Shown here in pieces: positions 20,520 to 29,457 of a stretch of DNA of 64,000 nt. The notes under the pieces were generated by a model that had not been told where the DNA came from, searched no databases, and was given only the letters and a program-made list of their open reading frames with translations. Where the stretch lies: the NCBI RefSeq assembly GCF_026262505.1, contig NC_067208.1, forward strand, positions 930,001 to 994,000, written 5' to 3'. Position 1 is the stretch's first letter. Each line of letters begins with the position of its first letter. The DNA comes from Trichomonas vaginalis G3. Its lineage: Eukaryota > Parabasalia > Trichomonadida > Trichomonadidae. Both the position numbers and the translations under genes were made by a program.

Positions 20520-20650
20520 GTTTCAGGTTATTCAATAATTAATTATTTTTGAAGAACTGAAGGTGTCACTATGTCACCATGTCACCAGGTTAATTAACTT
20601 CTCTTAAAAATGATGACAACATGACATTTTGACAACATTCCTGGAAATAA
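20520..20650. repeat. R1 module, copy A-left
   Basis: Intergenic module made of GTGTCAC/GTCACC repeats, a GGTTAATTAACTTCT centre and GACAACATGACATTTTGACA. Other copies are at 44445-44576 (same orientation), 46981-47327 (three inverted copies) and 34856-34960 (inverted, in B). This copy lies 60 bases before the KilA-N gene. Nothing else is seen in 20386-20708 apart from short ATGTTTACGTTA repeats at 20490-20515. Confidence 0.75.
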
Positions 20651-20653
20651 ATG

Positions 20654-20708
20654 TTTACGTTAGTTTTAAAATTATTTTTATTTTTTTATTTTGTATGTAA
20701 GAACAGAA
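20654..20708 (+). promoter_or_regulatory. T-rich leader ending TATGTAAGAACAGAA before KilA-N gene
   Basis: Long T-rich box (ATTTTTATTTTTTTATTTTG) followed by TATGTAAGAACAGAA and ATGTC. Almost the same leader precedes the KilA-N-type genes in B at 33045 and 34595 (minus). Confidence 0.6.
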
Positions 20709-21171
20709 ATGTCAGTCGAAGCAAAAACATTCACGAACAAATCTAATGGCGAAACATTCACAAAAGGCACTTATAACGGTATTGAAGTCTTACGTAGAGA
20801 CAAGGATGGTTACATTAATGCAACAAATAATGTGTCAGCAGTTTAGGAAAGACTTTAGAAAGTTGTTGGAAAATAAGTCCTGGGAAGAGTATTATAAGGC
20901 ATTTTGTGAAGAATATAGCAACAGTCCGAATTCCGGTGGTTGCTTTTTATACAAAATTCATGCAGGAATTCCTGATGAAATCAAACAAGTTTAGAGGAAC
21001 GTATGTGTACCCAAGACTTATAAACTATATAGCAATGTGGGCTTCTCCAAAATATTGCATAGCAGTTGGAAAAATTATGGACTCCATAGACAAGAAAGTT
21101 CATGAGAAATTAGATGAAGAAGAACTTGAAGATACAGTAGAGAATGCTAAACCTTTGTTCGAACAAGAAGT
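20709..21171 (+). pseudogene. Element A: KilA-N gene, 5' part, split by element B
   Basis: The start has the KilA-N pattern: GTYNGIEVLRRDKDGYINAT, then a helical stretch (RKDFRKLLENKSWEEYY) and GTYVYPRLINYIAMWASPKY, the G-T-Y-x-x-P-x-L signature. KilA-N domains bind DNA in large DNA viruses and phages. The gene is interrupted by insertion of element B, with GAAGT duplicated at 21167-21171 and 44141-44145; the rest lies at 44146-44333. A stretch of about 130 bases is almost identical to a relic in B at 30784-30910. Fossil. Confidence 0.7.
21167..21171. repeat. Target-site duplication of element B, left
   Basis: GAAGT, repeated at 44141-44145 just outside the right end of B. Confidence 0.8.
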
Positions 21172-21430
21172 AGTTAGTATGACTATCTTCAGTACTGTGG
21201 CACTGCGCGCCATCTTACCGAAGATATGTCAATCTGACACTTTACAAAACCACTAACGTATATTTTACATCACAGATGCAATATTTCTAATAACCTTAAA
21301 CTATTTCTGCCACGTAAAGTATTTATCACATAAACCACCTCATCTCACCTCTCTGTACGTTATATATTGTGCGCAGGTCATTACCCATGGCAACTTCCCG
21401 CGACACAATGCACGTGCATGAAAAAATAAA

Positions 21431-21490
21431 CGTTCTCACTAACGTTCTCACTAACGTACACACTAACGTTCCCACTAATGTTCTCACTTA
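21431..21490. repeat. Five 12-bp tandem repeats in the left terminal repeat of B
   Basis: Five units of the type ACGTTCTCACTA. The right terminal repeat has the same array at about 43823-43882. Subterminal iterons of this kind are plausible binding sites for the integrase or replication proteins. Confidence 0.75.
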
Positions 21491-21810
21491 CAAAAGTATT
21501 GCAACTCCTCCCATTGCTGTGCTTCACATAACAGCTCATAATCTTCTGACTCACTACTGTCGCTCCAATCGTCTGAGTCAAAGTCGCTGTCATAATTAAT
21601 GTTTATAAGTTTTGACAAATGTAATGAAACACGTTTACCGTTTGTATCTATTGCTTGTATAAACTTTCCATTATGTTTACTATCATAAATGCTTAAACTA
21701 ACTTTACCCTTTCTCCCTCGTATCTGATAGAATGTATTCTCACGCGGAACGAAGAACAAGTTCTTGAACTCATGACCGTTGTAGTTTGTTATCTCAATAG
21801 TTTTCGTCAT
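21484..21810 (-). CDS. Element B: small protein in the left terminal repeat, 108 aa
   Basis: Begins MTKTIEITNYNGHEFKNLFF, with a beta-rich, basic first half and a very acidic Ser/Asp/Glu tail (SDFDSDDWSDSSESEDYE). The ATG at 21810 follows a TTTTTATTTGG leader. The same protein is encoded by the right terminal repeat (43502-43828), so the element has two identical copies pointing inward from its ends. I do not recognise it. A role in regulation or at the DNA ends is conceivable. Confidence 0.6.
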   Translation of the reverse strand: MTKTIEITNYNGHEFKNLFFVPRENTFYQIRGRKGKVSLSIYDSKHNGKFIQAIDTNGKRVSLHLSKLININYDSDFDSDDWSDSSESEDYELLCEAQQWEELQYFCK

Positions 21811-21878
21811 TACATCCAAATAAAAATTTTCAGTAAAAATAAAACTAACGTTAAAAATTTCTCATAACATAAACGTTC

Positions 21879-22406
21879 TCATTGCTTTATAACTCTCTTC
21901 CTTGGTTTCTTTTTAGTTGCTTTCTTCACGTCTGTCTCCAACTTGACTGTCTTTCTTCTTCGGCCGTAATGATACCAGTTACTTCCACCAGTCAATGGGT
22001 CAAATGGTCGTTCATAAGGGTTTCCATACATTCCATAAGGTCCGTATGGATAAACCGCTGGTGGAGAAGAAACATTTTCTTTAGTTCCATCGACTCTATT
22101 TAAATGCATTGTTTCACCTTTCATCTGGTCATTAAAGTCTTTTGCGTGTTTTGCAAACTCATCGTCCTTTCCTAAAGCATTTTCTGACTCAGTCGCAACC
22201 AAATTGGATACTTTATTTATGAGCCCTATTTTATTTAATCTTAACTTCTTTGCAATCCAACCTACAATCTTTCCTTTATTTGCATCTAATGTCTTCGAAA
22301 CTCTTCCTCCACTCATTTTATTTACTGCGTCATAAACTCCAAGTGCTTTTGCTCCAAATGCTAATGCTTTTATTCCCATTGCGCCTAAAGCTGCCCAAGC
22401 TACCAT
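21879..22406 (-). CDS. Element B: hydrophobic/basic minor virion-type protein, 175 aa
   Basis: The N-terminus is Ala/Gly-rich and hydrophobic (WAALGAMGIKALAFGAKALG), the middle is helical, a Pro/Tyr/Gly-rich segment follows (YPYGPYGMYGNPYERPFDP), and the C-terminus is basic (KKATKKKPRKRV). This layout recalls adenovirus protein VI or core-type minor proteins. It follows the next upstream minus-strand gene directly, with the stop of one touching the start of the other. A broken relative seems to lie at 61177-61576 in C. Confidence 0.5.
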   Translation of the reverse strand: MVAWAALGAMGIKALAFGAKALGVYDAVNKMSGGRVSKTLDANKGKIVGWIAKKLRLNKIGLINKVSNLVATESENALGKDDEFAKHAKDFNDQMKGETMHLNRVDGTKENVSSPPAVYPYGPYGMYGNPYERPFDPLTGGSNWYHYGRRRKTVKLETDVKKATKKKPRKRVIKQ

Positions 22407-22631
22407 TTACACCATATTAAAATCATCTCTCTTCAATATTATCTCATAAAATTTCTCGTTACTGGAGAAAGTCAATGAAACATAAACATTCTCACGGGCT
22501 TCGCCCTCATCGCTTTGCGGTCTATCTAACTTCTTTCTTATCTCATCTATTCGCTTCAAAATGTCTGAACAATTGCTAACATCTTCTACAACAGTTATTT
22601 CATCATGAATGACCTTCAAGAACAAGCTCAT
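22407..22631 (-). CDS. Element B: small protein, 74 aa
   Basis: Begins MSLFLKVIHDEITVVED and is helical in the middle. The segment RPQSDEGEARENV is encoded by a GC-rich double hairpin (22496-22519) inserted in frame. The gene is packed without gaps between its two minus-strand neighbours, so they look like one transcription group. Function unknown. Confidence 0.45.
   Translation of the reverse strand: MSLFLKVIHDEITVVEDVSNCSDILKRIDEIRKKLDRPQSDEGEARENVYVSLTFSSNEKFYEIILKRDDFNMV
22496..22519. repeat. GC-rich double hairpin inside a B gene
   Basis: GGGC-TTC-GCCC followed by TCAT and CGC-TTT-GCG. It has the same two-hairpin design as the copy at 34769-34790. Confidence 0.75.
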
Positions 22632-23513
22632 TTAATATGCTATTAAAATCATCTCAATAATGAGTCCATCCTTTCCATCTTTAGGTAGCACAACATCTTT
22701 CATTGAAGAAGGTTCTACAAGTCTTATGTTAAACTTACTGACAAAGTTTGTTATACTATAATGCTTCGGTGGCGAATACATGTAGTTTGAAAGACATAAT
22801 ATAGATTCTTCAGCAAATTCACTTATACTGGATTTTATAACAATGTTTTCACGAGACCAAATGCCACCATTTGACAATCTTGTAAGCAATCCTGCTGAAC
22901 CTTCTACTGTAAACGTCGATGGTAACATTCCACGAAGGTCATCTATTGACATCGTTGAGTCACTGTATTTAAATATTTTCTTAAAGCAATCGTCATTATC
23001 TAACCATGCAATAGCTTTGAAGTTTTCATTCGAATATACATCTGCTTCATTAAATGTAAATCCTGACTTCTTTGCAGATATGACTTTAAAATCTATTGAG
23101 TTTGTTTCAAAATTATATGCTATGGTAACTTCTGAAGGTAATGGATGCCCTTCCGCAGTCAGTTGTTCTCTCACTACCGTTTGAAGCTTTGTGTTAAAAA
23201 CGTTCATGTCATCCCCTGTGTCTAGGTTCACATACACAGCAACAGGAAAACTATCTTGCTTCTTTGTTTCATTATTATATCTCAAAACATTAAAGTTCTT
23301 CAATAATATTGTTCTTCCTGCTGGAATACTTCTAACTTGTCTTATTTCAATAGCTTTCTCACCTCCTACATACTCTACCCAGTGTCTTGGATATTCATAA
23401 GTATACTGACTTTCTTGAATTTTGGTTGGTTTCATCATAACATGTTCATAGTATATCTTTATACTCTTATCAGTTAGACTCGGTGCTATGTTCTGAATAT
23501 TTCTGACTTGCAT
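22632..23513 (-). CDS. Element B: minor capsid-like protein of the 58052/63116 family, 293 aa
   Basis: The true start is probably the ATG complementary to 23511-23513 (MQVRNIQNIAPSL), 16 bases from the divergent ATPase start. The shared pattern with element C proteins (58052-58900 and 63116-63976) is: an aromatic YPRHW / YPIRW segment, then KAIEIRQVR / KAIGFRRV, a central YSNENFKAIAW-type strand, then ILCLSN.Y / FLCIGKDFY and EPPS/EPSS near the end, and a hydrophobic terminus. The size and the beta-rich content fit a virion structural protein. The family is named here only by this resemblance. Confidence 0.5.
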   Translation of the reverse strand: MQVRNIQNIAPSLTDKSIKIYYEHVMMKPTKIQESQYTYEYPRHWVEYVGGEKAIEIRQVRSIPAGRTILLKNFNVLRYNNETKKQDSFPVAVYVNLDTGDDMNVFNTKLQTVVREQLTAEGHPLPSEVTIAYNFETNSIDFKVISAKKSGFTFNEADVYSNENFKAIAWLDNDDCFKKIFKYSDSTMSIDDLRGMLPSTFTVEGSAGLLTRLSNGGIWSRENIVIKSSISEFAEESILCLSNYMYSPPKHYSITNFVSKFNIRLVEPSSMKDVVLPKDGKDGLIIEMILIAY

Positions 23514-23529
23514 TTTTAATGGAGATAAA
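23514..23529. promoter_or_regulatory. 16-bp bidirectional start region in B
   Basis: TTTTAATGGAGATAAA separates the start codons of the minor capsid-like gene (minus) and the packaging ATPase (plus). Each strand reads TTTTAT or TTTTTAAT about 12 bases before its ATG. Confidence 0.5.
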
Positions 23530-24417
23530 ATGAAGCATTTAATACATGACGTAGATGAAGACATGAATGAAACTACAGACAAACTTAACTCTTCTCTTAT
23601 TCTTCCTTTCAGCAAAGATTATGAGTTCTGTTCAAATGGTGTGTATTTCTATTGTGGAAAGATGGGTTCAGGTAAGACATTTAACCTCATTCGTCATATA
23701 CTCATAACAGAGCGTTTAGGAAACGACTCTTACTATGACCAAATCATTATATCAGCAACTTCAGACTCTATGGACTCAACAGCGAAAACATTTATGTCAA
23801 AAGTTCAAGCCTCTGTCGTTAAAGTTCCAGACAGTGAACTCATTGAATTTCTTCAACGTTACATTCGACGTAAGAGAAAATATTATGCTATTGTAGAGTT
23901 CATACAGTCAGGAATGCAAAAGACTTCTGAGGAGATGGAAAGAATTATTGACAAACACCACTTACGTCAGTACTCAGGAGTTTACGATATGAAACGACTG
24001 ACAAACTACATTCTATCAAAACTTTCAAAATACCCCTTCAAAAAATATCCTTCAAACACTCTGCTCGTTTGTGATGATTTCGTCGGAAAAGGTTTAGTGT
24101 CAAAACCAGACTCACCATTAGCTAACATCATAACTAAAGTCAGACATTACCATTTAACTGTAGCAATACTTATGCAAACATGGCGTTTTCTTGCTTTAAA
24201 CATAAAACGTCTCATAACTGACTTCGTTATCTTTCAAGGTTTCTCACGTTATGATATCGAACTCATTTGGAAACAGTCAGGTATAACATTACCTTTTGAA
24301 GAAATTTGGGAAGCATATAAGTCTCTCATCTCTCCTCGTTCATACCTTGAGATTCATATCATGACTAATACCATTAAAGTCAAAAATATTCCATGGGAAC
24401 GACCAACATTGTTTTAA
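23530..24417 (+). CDS. Element B: genome-packaging ATPase (FtsK/HerA-A32 type), 295 aa
   Basis: Walker A GKMGSGKT at about residues 43-50, following the strand GVYFYC. Walker B is TLLVCDDFVG near residue 180. The conserved C-terminal FQGFSRYDIELIW is close to FSGFSRQQLNVML in the element A enzyme. It would power DNA packaging into the capsid. The start is set by the leader TTTTTAATGGAGATAAA. It looks whole. Confidence 0.82.
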   Translation: MKHLIHDVDEDMNETTDKLNSSLILPFSKDYEFCSNGVYFYCGKMGSGKTFNLIRHILITERLGNDSYYDQIIISATSDSMDSTAKTFMSKVQASVVKVPDSELIEFLQRYIRRKRKYYAIVEFIQSGMQKTSEEMERIIDKHHLRQYSGVYDMKRLTNYILSKLSKYPFKKYPSNTLLVCDDFVGKGLVSKPDSPLANIITKVRHYHLTVAILMQTWRFLALNIKRLITDFVIFQGFSRYDIELIWKQSGITLPFEEIWEAYKSLISPRSYLEIHIMTNTIKVKNIPWERPTLF

Positions 24418-24815
24418 AGTTTAACCTTCAATTGACTGATGGTAAACAAATTCCATGCATCTCTGTCGCCATTTCTGTTAATATTTTTGCTGTCATTCAT
24501 ATCATCCACTTCCCCATCCGTTAGCTTTTGAGGATATGCGTTAGAATAGCTGTTCTTAAATGAAGGCTTTTCACCTTTGAGAGCATAAACTCTATAACTT
24601 TCTGCATACTTTATGTTTGAACCTCCTGAGCCATCATTGACATAAATTTTTATAGGTTTCCACCCTTTGTTCATGTTCCTGCTTCTTCCCTTAGCTCTTT
24701 TGTTCAGTAGTTCTACATCTTTATACACAGCACCTGTCTCAGTGAATTCAACAATATTTTCATTCGTTAGCTTTACATTCAAACCCTTGTCGAGTATATT
24801 GTTCATTTCATACAT
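24414..24815 (-). CDS. Element B: unknown protein, 133 aa
   Basis: I place the start at the ATG complementary to 24813-24815 (MYEMNNILDKG), because the longer frame overlaps the divergent gene at 24841. It overlaps the ATPase end by 4 bases. It is beta-rich, with a Lys/Arg-rich centre (LLNKRAKGRSRNMNKGW). It occupies the same position as 18102-18581 in A. Confidence 0.45.
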   Translation of the reverse strand: MYEMNNILDKGLNVKLTNENIVEFTETGAVYKDVELLNKRAKGRSRNMNKGWKPIKIYVNDGSGGSNIKYAESYRVYALKGEKPSFKNSYSNAYPQKLTDGEVDDMNDSKNINRNGDRDAWNLFTISQLKVKL

Positions 24816-24840
24816 ATAAAAGGTTTTTATTCTATATGAA

Positions 24841-25482
24841 ATGAGAAGCAAATCCATCTTAGCTGGTGCCGTTAATGTTCCAATTGAACCAACATCAAAT
24901 GTTGACTCACGAACGACAAACAATATTGTCATAAAGAACTATAGTTCGGAGTGTTTGAAAGAAAAAGAACCAGATCTTAAGTCGGGACCTTCGGTCTTGG
25001 CGCATGGCGCCGTGAATTTAAACACAGCTTCAAACGCTAACGCTACATCAGATGTTAAGTTAGAGTATCCACCACTGGACCAAATTCTTTCAAGAGAAGC
25101 CAACGACAACCCTTACACAAATGTTCAAACAAATCCTTCAGATAACGTAGACCATTACCTTCTTCAGTTATACCAAACAATTTTACTCAAAGACGATAAG
25201 AAGCTTTTGGTAAATCTTATAAGCAAGAACCAAATAATTCTAACAAAGGAGGACCTTGAAAATGTTATATCACGAATAACAGGGAAACAATGTGTCATTG
25301 ACTATCTCGACCCTGAAATTGAATGCTGTGGTCAAACGCCACCATTCATGAAAATAGGTAACATCCGCATCATTGAAACACCAGGAACTACAGGAGTTGA
25401 GGTTAAGTATAAATATTCGAACGAGTATACAAAACTATCTACTTACTATAAGCTTTGTTTGAAATATGTTTTAGTAAATTAA
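24841..25482 (+). CDS. Element B: unknown structural-type protein, 213 aa
   Basis: Begins MRSKSILAGAVNVPIEP. The N-terminal 90 residues are low in order and carry the in-frame double hairpin (peptide GPSVLAHGAV). The C-terminal half has a helical pair (YQTILLKDDKKLLVNLIS) and beta strands, related to the A gene at 17441-18105. It is divergent from the 133-aa gene with 25 bases between. It looks whole; function unknown, possibly a virion protein. Confidence 0.5.
   Translation: MRSKSILAGAVNVPIEPTSNVDSRTTNNIVIKNYSSECLKEKEPDLKSGPSVLAHGAVNLNTASNANATSDVKLEYPPLDQILSREANDNPYTNVQTNPSDNVDHYLLQLYQTILLKDDKKLLVNLISKNQIILTKEDLENVISRITGKQCVIDYLDPEIECCGQTPPFMKIGNIRIIETPGTTGVEVKYKYSNEYTKLSTYYKLCLKYVLVN
24986..25011. 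repeat. GC-rich double hairpin inside a B gene
   Basis: GACC-TTC-GGTC, then TT, then GGCGC-ATG-GCGCC. It is inserted in frame in the gene at 24841-25482, in a stretch absent from the A homologue as far as I can see. Confidence 0.75.
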
Positions 25483-25718
25483 AGCAACTTATAGTATCTA
25501 TCCAAAACTTCTTCAACAGTATCGAACTCATCTTCATAATGCAAACCTAATCTTATTGACTTGGTGCAGTTTTCACTAACACAATATTTTTCTGTTCTCT
25601 TGACTGACATAACTAACTCATTTGTTTCATCAAACAGCAACAACCAAAGTTCATGACCTAATACATAACATTCATACTTTATATTTTTAGCTCTGAGTTC
25701 TCTTGTAAGCTGTTGCAT
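25479..25718 (-). CDS. Element B: unknown small protein, 79 aa
   Basis: Begins MQQLTRELRAKNIKYECYVL and is compact with balanced composition. It overlaps the end of the penton gene by 40 bases and the end of the convergent gene by 4. The ATG follows AAAATATTAA. Not recognised. Confidence 0.45.
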   Translation of the reverse strand: MQQLTRELRAKNIKYECYVLGHELWLLLFDETNELVMSVKRTEKYCVSENCTKSIRLGLHYEDEFDTVEEVLDRYYKLL

Positions 25719-26455
25719 TTAATATTTTCTAAAAAGTCAACTTCAACAGTCATTCGCACTGGTGCCTTCAGTTCTACAGGCTCTCCTTGAAAGTCAACAA
25801 GTCTGAATTGCATGTCTTTCAAATTATGAGGACTAATGCGAACCCATTTACCTAAATGAGTTGCTATGACAGGAACGTTTGGAATGAACATTGAATTGAC
25901 TGCATAACAGAAGGATTTATATTCTACTGAACCTTTACTATTAACTCCTGAAATGCCTGTGACATTAGCTATTTTAGACTCAATGTATAAACAATTACCA
26001 TAACATACGTATGGAACAGATTTCATCTCAATCGTTTTGTCAACACTTTTCAAAGGAAATGTCATATGGTATGCTCCCAAAAGAAGTTGTACTCTATGAC
26101 TCATTCGTGTTATCTTAAACTCCTTCACATAACTGAACTTCAAAACTCCTGCAATAAGTTTAACATTCATTAAGTTTTCTTCGTTATCCTTGTTTATTGT
26201 AGTATTTATGAGAGCATTTAACACTCCAGCTAATGTTTCCATCTTATATTCTACATTATTGTGAAATCTTATTTCATGCTTCTTTCCATCTATTTCAAGC
26301 TCCATGAAATCTGTTTCGTCAGTTATAACGAATGAAGCAATAGTATTAAAGTCAACCATTCTGAATGCAAGCGCCTCATTCTGTAGACCTAAGTTTGTTT
26401 GTAGATTTACTGTCCCGTATTCGTTTGGGTCTGTACTTTGCAAATAGAACAACAT
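25679..26455 (-). CDS. Element B: penton-like minor capsid protein, 258 aa
   Basis: I prefer the ATG complementary to 26453-26455 (MLFYLQSTD), which has the leader TTTTAATGAGAATAAA. A beta-rich protein. The last 60 residues have the Polinton penton signature: LKDMQFRLVDFQGEPVEL, then a final strand RMTVEVDFLE. This is a single jelly-roll vertex protein by analogy. A broken homologue lies at 18600-19271 in A. It looks whole. Confidence 0.6.
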   Translation of the reverse strand: MLFYLQSTDPNEYGTVNLQTNLGLQNEALAFRMVDFNTIASFVITDETDFMELEIDGKKHEIRFHNNVEYKMETLAGVLNALINTTINKDNEENLMNVKLIAGVLKFSYVKEFKITRMSHRVQLLLGAYHMTFPLKSVDKTIEMKSVPYVCYGNCLYIESKIANVTGISGVNSKGSVEYKSFCYAVNSMFIPNVPVIATHLGKWVRISPHNLKDMQFRLVDFQGEPVELKAPVRMTVEVDFLENIKCNSLQENSELKI

Positions 26456-26472
26456 TTTATTCTCATTAAAAT

Positions 26473-29417
26473 ATGAGTATAGCTGCATATGCGTATGAAG
26501 CTGACAGAGCTAAACGTTTATATTTTGGTCAATACTCTCTCACACTTACTGACAAATATATTGTTATCAGTGATGGAAATACGAGAAATACATAACATGG
26601 AAGGACTATGAAAAGTTTGACCCATTTTAACTCCATGTACTATGCCATTCATTGTAAATGGTGAAGTTGTCATGAAGAACGACACAACAGTATATAAGTC
26701 TGTTCATGAAGCGTTAGAATATATGTTGAATTATAATCCCGAAAGATTTGACCCAAGCACTACGCCATGTGCAATGCCTTTTATTAAGGACGGTGAAATC
26801 GTAAGAGTTCCGGATTCAACGGTTTACACAGCTGTTCAAAACAGTTTACAAAACATTTTAGCGAATATCTTTAATTCAGAAACTACAGAAATAAAATTAC
26901 CATATATAACAGATGCTAAAGAAATTAAATCAAAAACAACACATTTTTACGTCACTTAATGATTTAATGACTTATATCATTAATATTCCTGCACCAACTA
27001 CAGCATTTGATCCAAACTCGACGGTTTGTAGTGTACCTTTCATAAATGACAGTTCATTAATTGCTTTAAGGGATTCGACAGTAAATGAATCATTAAAGGC
27101 GTCATTAATGAAAATCATTGATTTTAACTCATTCATGAATACATATAATTCATTCATTAATGTTTCATATGCTTCTAAAGAAGGTGAGCCAAAAACTATC
27201 AATAAAGCGGTGTATGAAATAAAAGCATCAACGACGAAATTGAATTCGTTAACTTTTGACGGTGATAGTTTCGTTAATGACATAACATCGGGGAAAACAA
27301 TTTTAACGAAAGAATATTTAAAATCTCATGTTAGTGAGTTCGTTGAAATTGAAAAAGAAGGTGGAATTAAGTTCGATCCACTGAATTTCATTTTCAGCTT
27401 AGCGAATGCGGGTGTTAGTTTCGCTGAATGGACAACTATACAGAGTGAAATAAATGCAATATGGACGTTTTTGGGGTCAAAAGCGGAATGGGTGAGCTTG
27501 TAAATGCTGCAAGAACATTAGGTGAAACAGGAAATTTTGTAGATGGTTTTAAAAGACTTGTTTCAAATGTTTTAACAAACACAAAGAAATTATTAGATAT
27601 ACCGTACATAACGGACGGATTTTCGAACAGATTGCAACAAACCCTCCGGTTATGGCTGCGTTGATGATGGTTAGAGATATAAAACCACGTAACGACGGAA
27701 CGAAGAACATGAACAACAGGATACTGGTCGGGTTATTCGAGACATTAAAAACGTGTATCCTGAAGTTATTGATTTATTTAGAGGAGTTAATGATTCAATT
27801 TCAAAACATTCTATAACCCTCGATGAAGAGAATAAATTAACAGATTATATATTCGTCATTATTGCAGAATTAATGAAGAGAATAAATGAAAAAGGAATTG
27901 GTGATATCATTAATGTCAGCGATGTAATGATGAAAAGAAATTTTGACTCATTATTTACAAAACCGAAAACAGAATATAGTCTTTATGACGTAATTACCGA
28001 ATTAATGAAAAAGATTAATGATAATAAGAGTTCTGGCGGTAGGCATGAACTTGAAATAAATGAGATAGAAGAGAAATTAGCCGAAAAAGCAGATAAAAAC
28101 CATGTTCATTATATAAGTTCAGACGAACAGATTATAACGGACTACCATGGATATTTAACACAGGAAATGAACAAATAAGCACTGAAGATGTTAATGAAAG
28201 AAGATATAAATACATCGTGCTAAAGGTTATGACATAAGCTGTAATGTACATTATGACACAGGTAAAGCACAAGAAGCATTTAGTTATAACGATGAAATTT
28301 ATGCCTCTACTTTCTCTGTTAAGGTGTATTAGTTGAACCAAGATTTACTTTGAGAGTTAAGTCAAAAATAACGTTTGAAGATGCTATTAAAAGTAAAGCT
28401 GACAAAGTTGAACTCGAAGCAATGAACAAAGTTTTGAAATCTCATAAACACAACATCTCCGATATAAATGAACTTCAAGCTACATTAGACAGTAAAGCAG
28501 ACAAGAACCATACACATAAATCCTTCACTACTGTTAGAGCAGACGACATAATATTGAACTATACCCCTGGTTCAAGTGCACCTTTAGAGAATCCAAGTAC
28601 AAGCGTAAAAGATACACTAAACTCCTTAAATAGTAAATGTATGAACATTGAAGGTCATGCCAGAAACTTTGAAACACATGAACTACCAGCAATGTTAGAT
28701 AAGAAGGCAGATAAGAACCATACACATGAATTCTTCACAACTGTTGGTATAGAAAGTATTGAAGGAACGGTTGAAGGAACTGATGGGGATGCATTATATT
28801 GTAAACCTCCTAACTTTCCACAAGGTTTAACATCGGATGAAAACATAACAACGATGAAATACATTAGATGTAGAAATGTTTATGTCATGGATGATGAAAA
28901 TAAAGTTAAATTCACTGCTCAAGATTTATATGATAAGAAAGCTGACAAAACAGAGCTTCAAACATTAAAGACAGAAATACTTCAAACATTATATCCTGTT
29001 GGTTCTATTTATACGTCAATGAACTCAACAAATCCAGCAACAGTTCTGGGTTTCGGTACGTGGCAGCAGATTGTAGACAAATTCTTATATTGTGCTAACT
29101 CTTCAAAGCAAACAGGAGGTTCGAAGAAAATTTTAGAAGCAAACCTTCCACCGCACACTCATACAGGAACTACAAACACAACAGGTAATCATTCACATTC
29201 GATAACAAAAAGAGGTTATACAAATCTCGCAGCAGGTTCGGATAGACAGGGAATGAATAGATATGATATCACAAGTGACCCAGTAGATTCAAGCACAGGT
29301 ATTTTCTGTGGAACCACAGGTAATCATTCACACACTTTCGCAACAAATCCAACAGGCTCGGGTGCAGATTATATGCCACCATTTGTGACTGTATTCGCAT
29401 GGTACCGCGTTCAATGA
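26473..29417 (+). pseudogene. Element B: long fibre locus with collar tip, broken
   Basis: Begins with an ATG at 26473. The 5' part has repeated beta-structured modules (VPFIN, MPFI..GE, DSTV), and the middle has shaft motifs (KADKNHVHYI, KADKNHTHE). The 3' part (28350-29417) is one long frame ending in the collar tip: PVGSIYTSMNS, FGTWQQIVDKFLYC, PPHTHTG, GNHSHSI, MPPFVTVFAWYR. The His-x-His pairs suggest metal binding, as in T4 gp37. The protein would be the receptor-binding fibre of the particle. Fossil with several breaks in the 5' half. Confidence 0.65.
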
Positions 29418-29457
29418 ACGCGCTTGAGCCTAGAATAAAATCTTTAACTTTACATAA

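Larger units (their letters stand above)
21172..21903. repeat. Left terminal inverted repeat of element B
   Basis: 732 bases matching the complement of about 43410-44140 with only a few differences. It contains a complete small gene (21484-21810) and a five-unit 12-bp tandem repeat (21431-21490). The outer 260 bases (21172-21430) hold no gene that I can support. Confidence 0.9.

Noticed and set aside
21369-21599. Frame with NVLTNVLTNV repeats
   Set aside because: Produced by the 12-bp tandem repeat in the terminal arm; overlaps the better-supported 108-aa gene on the other strand.
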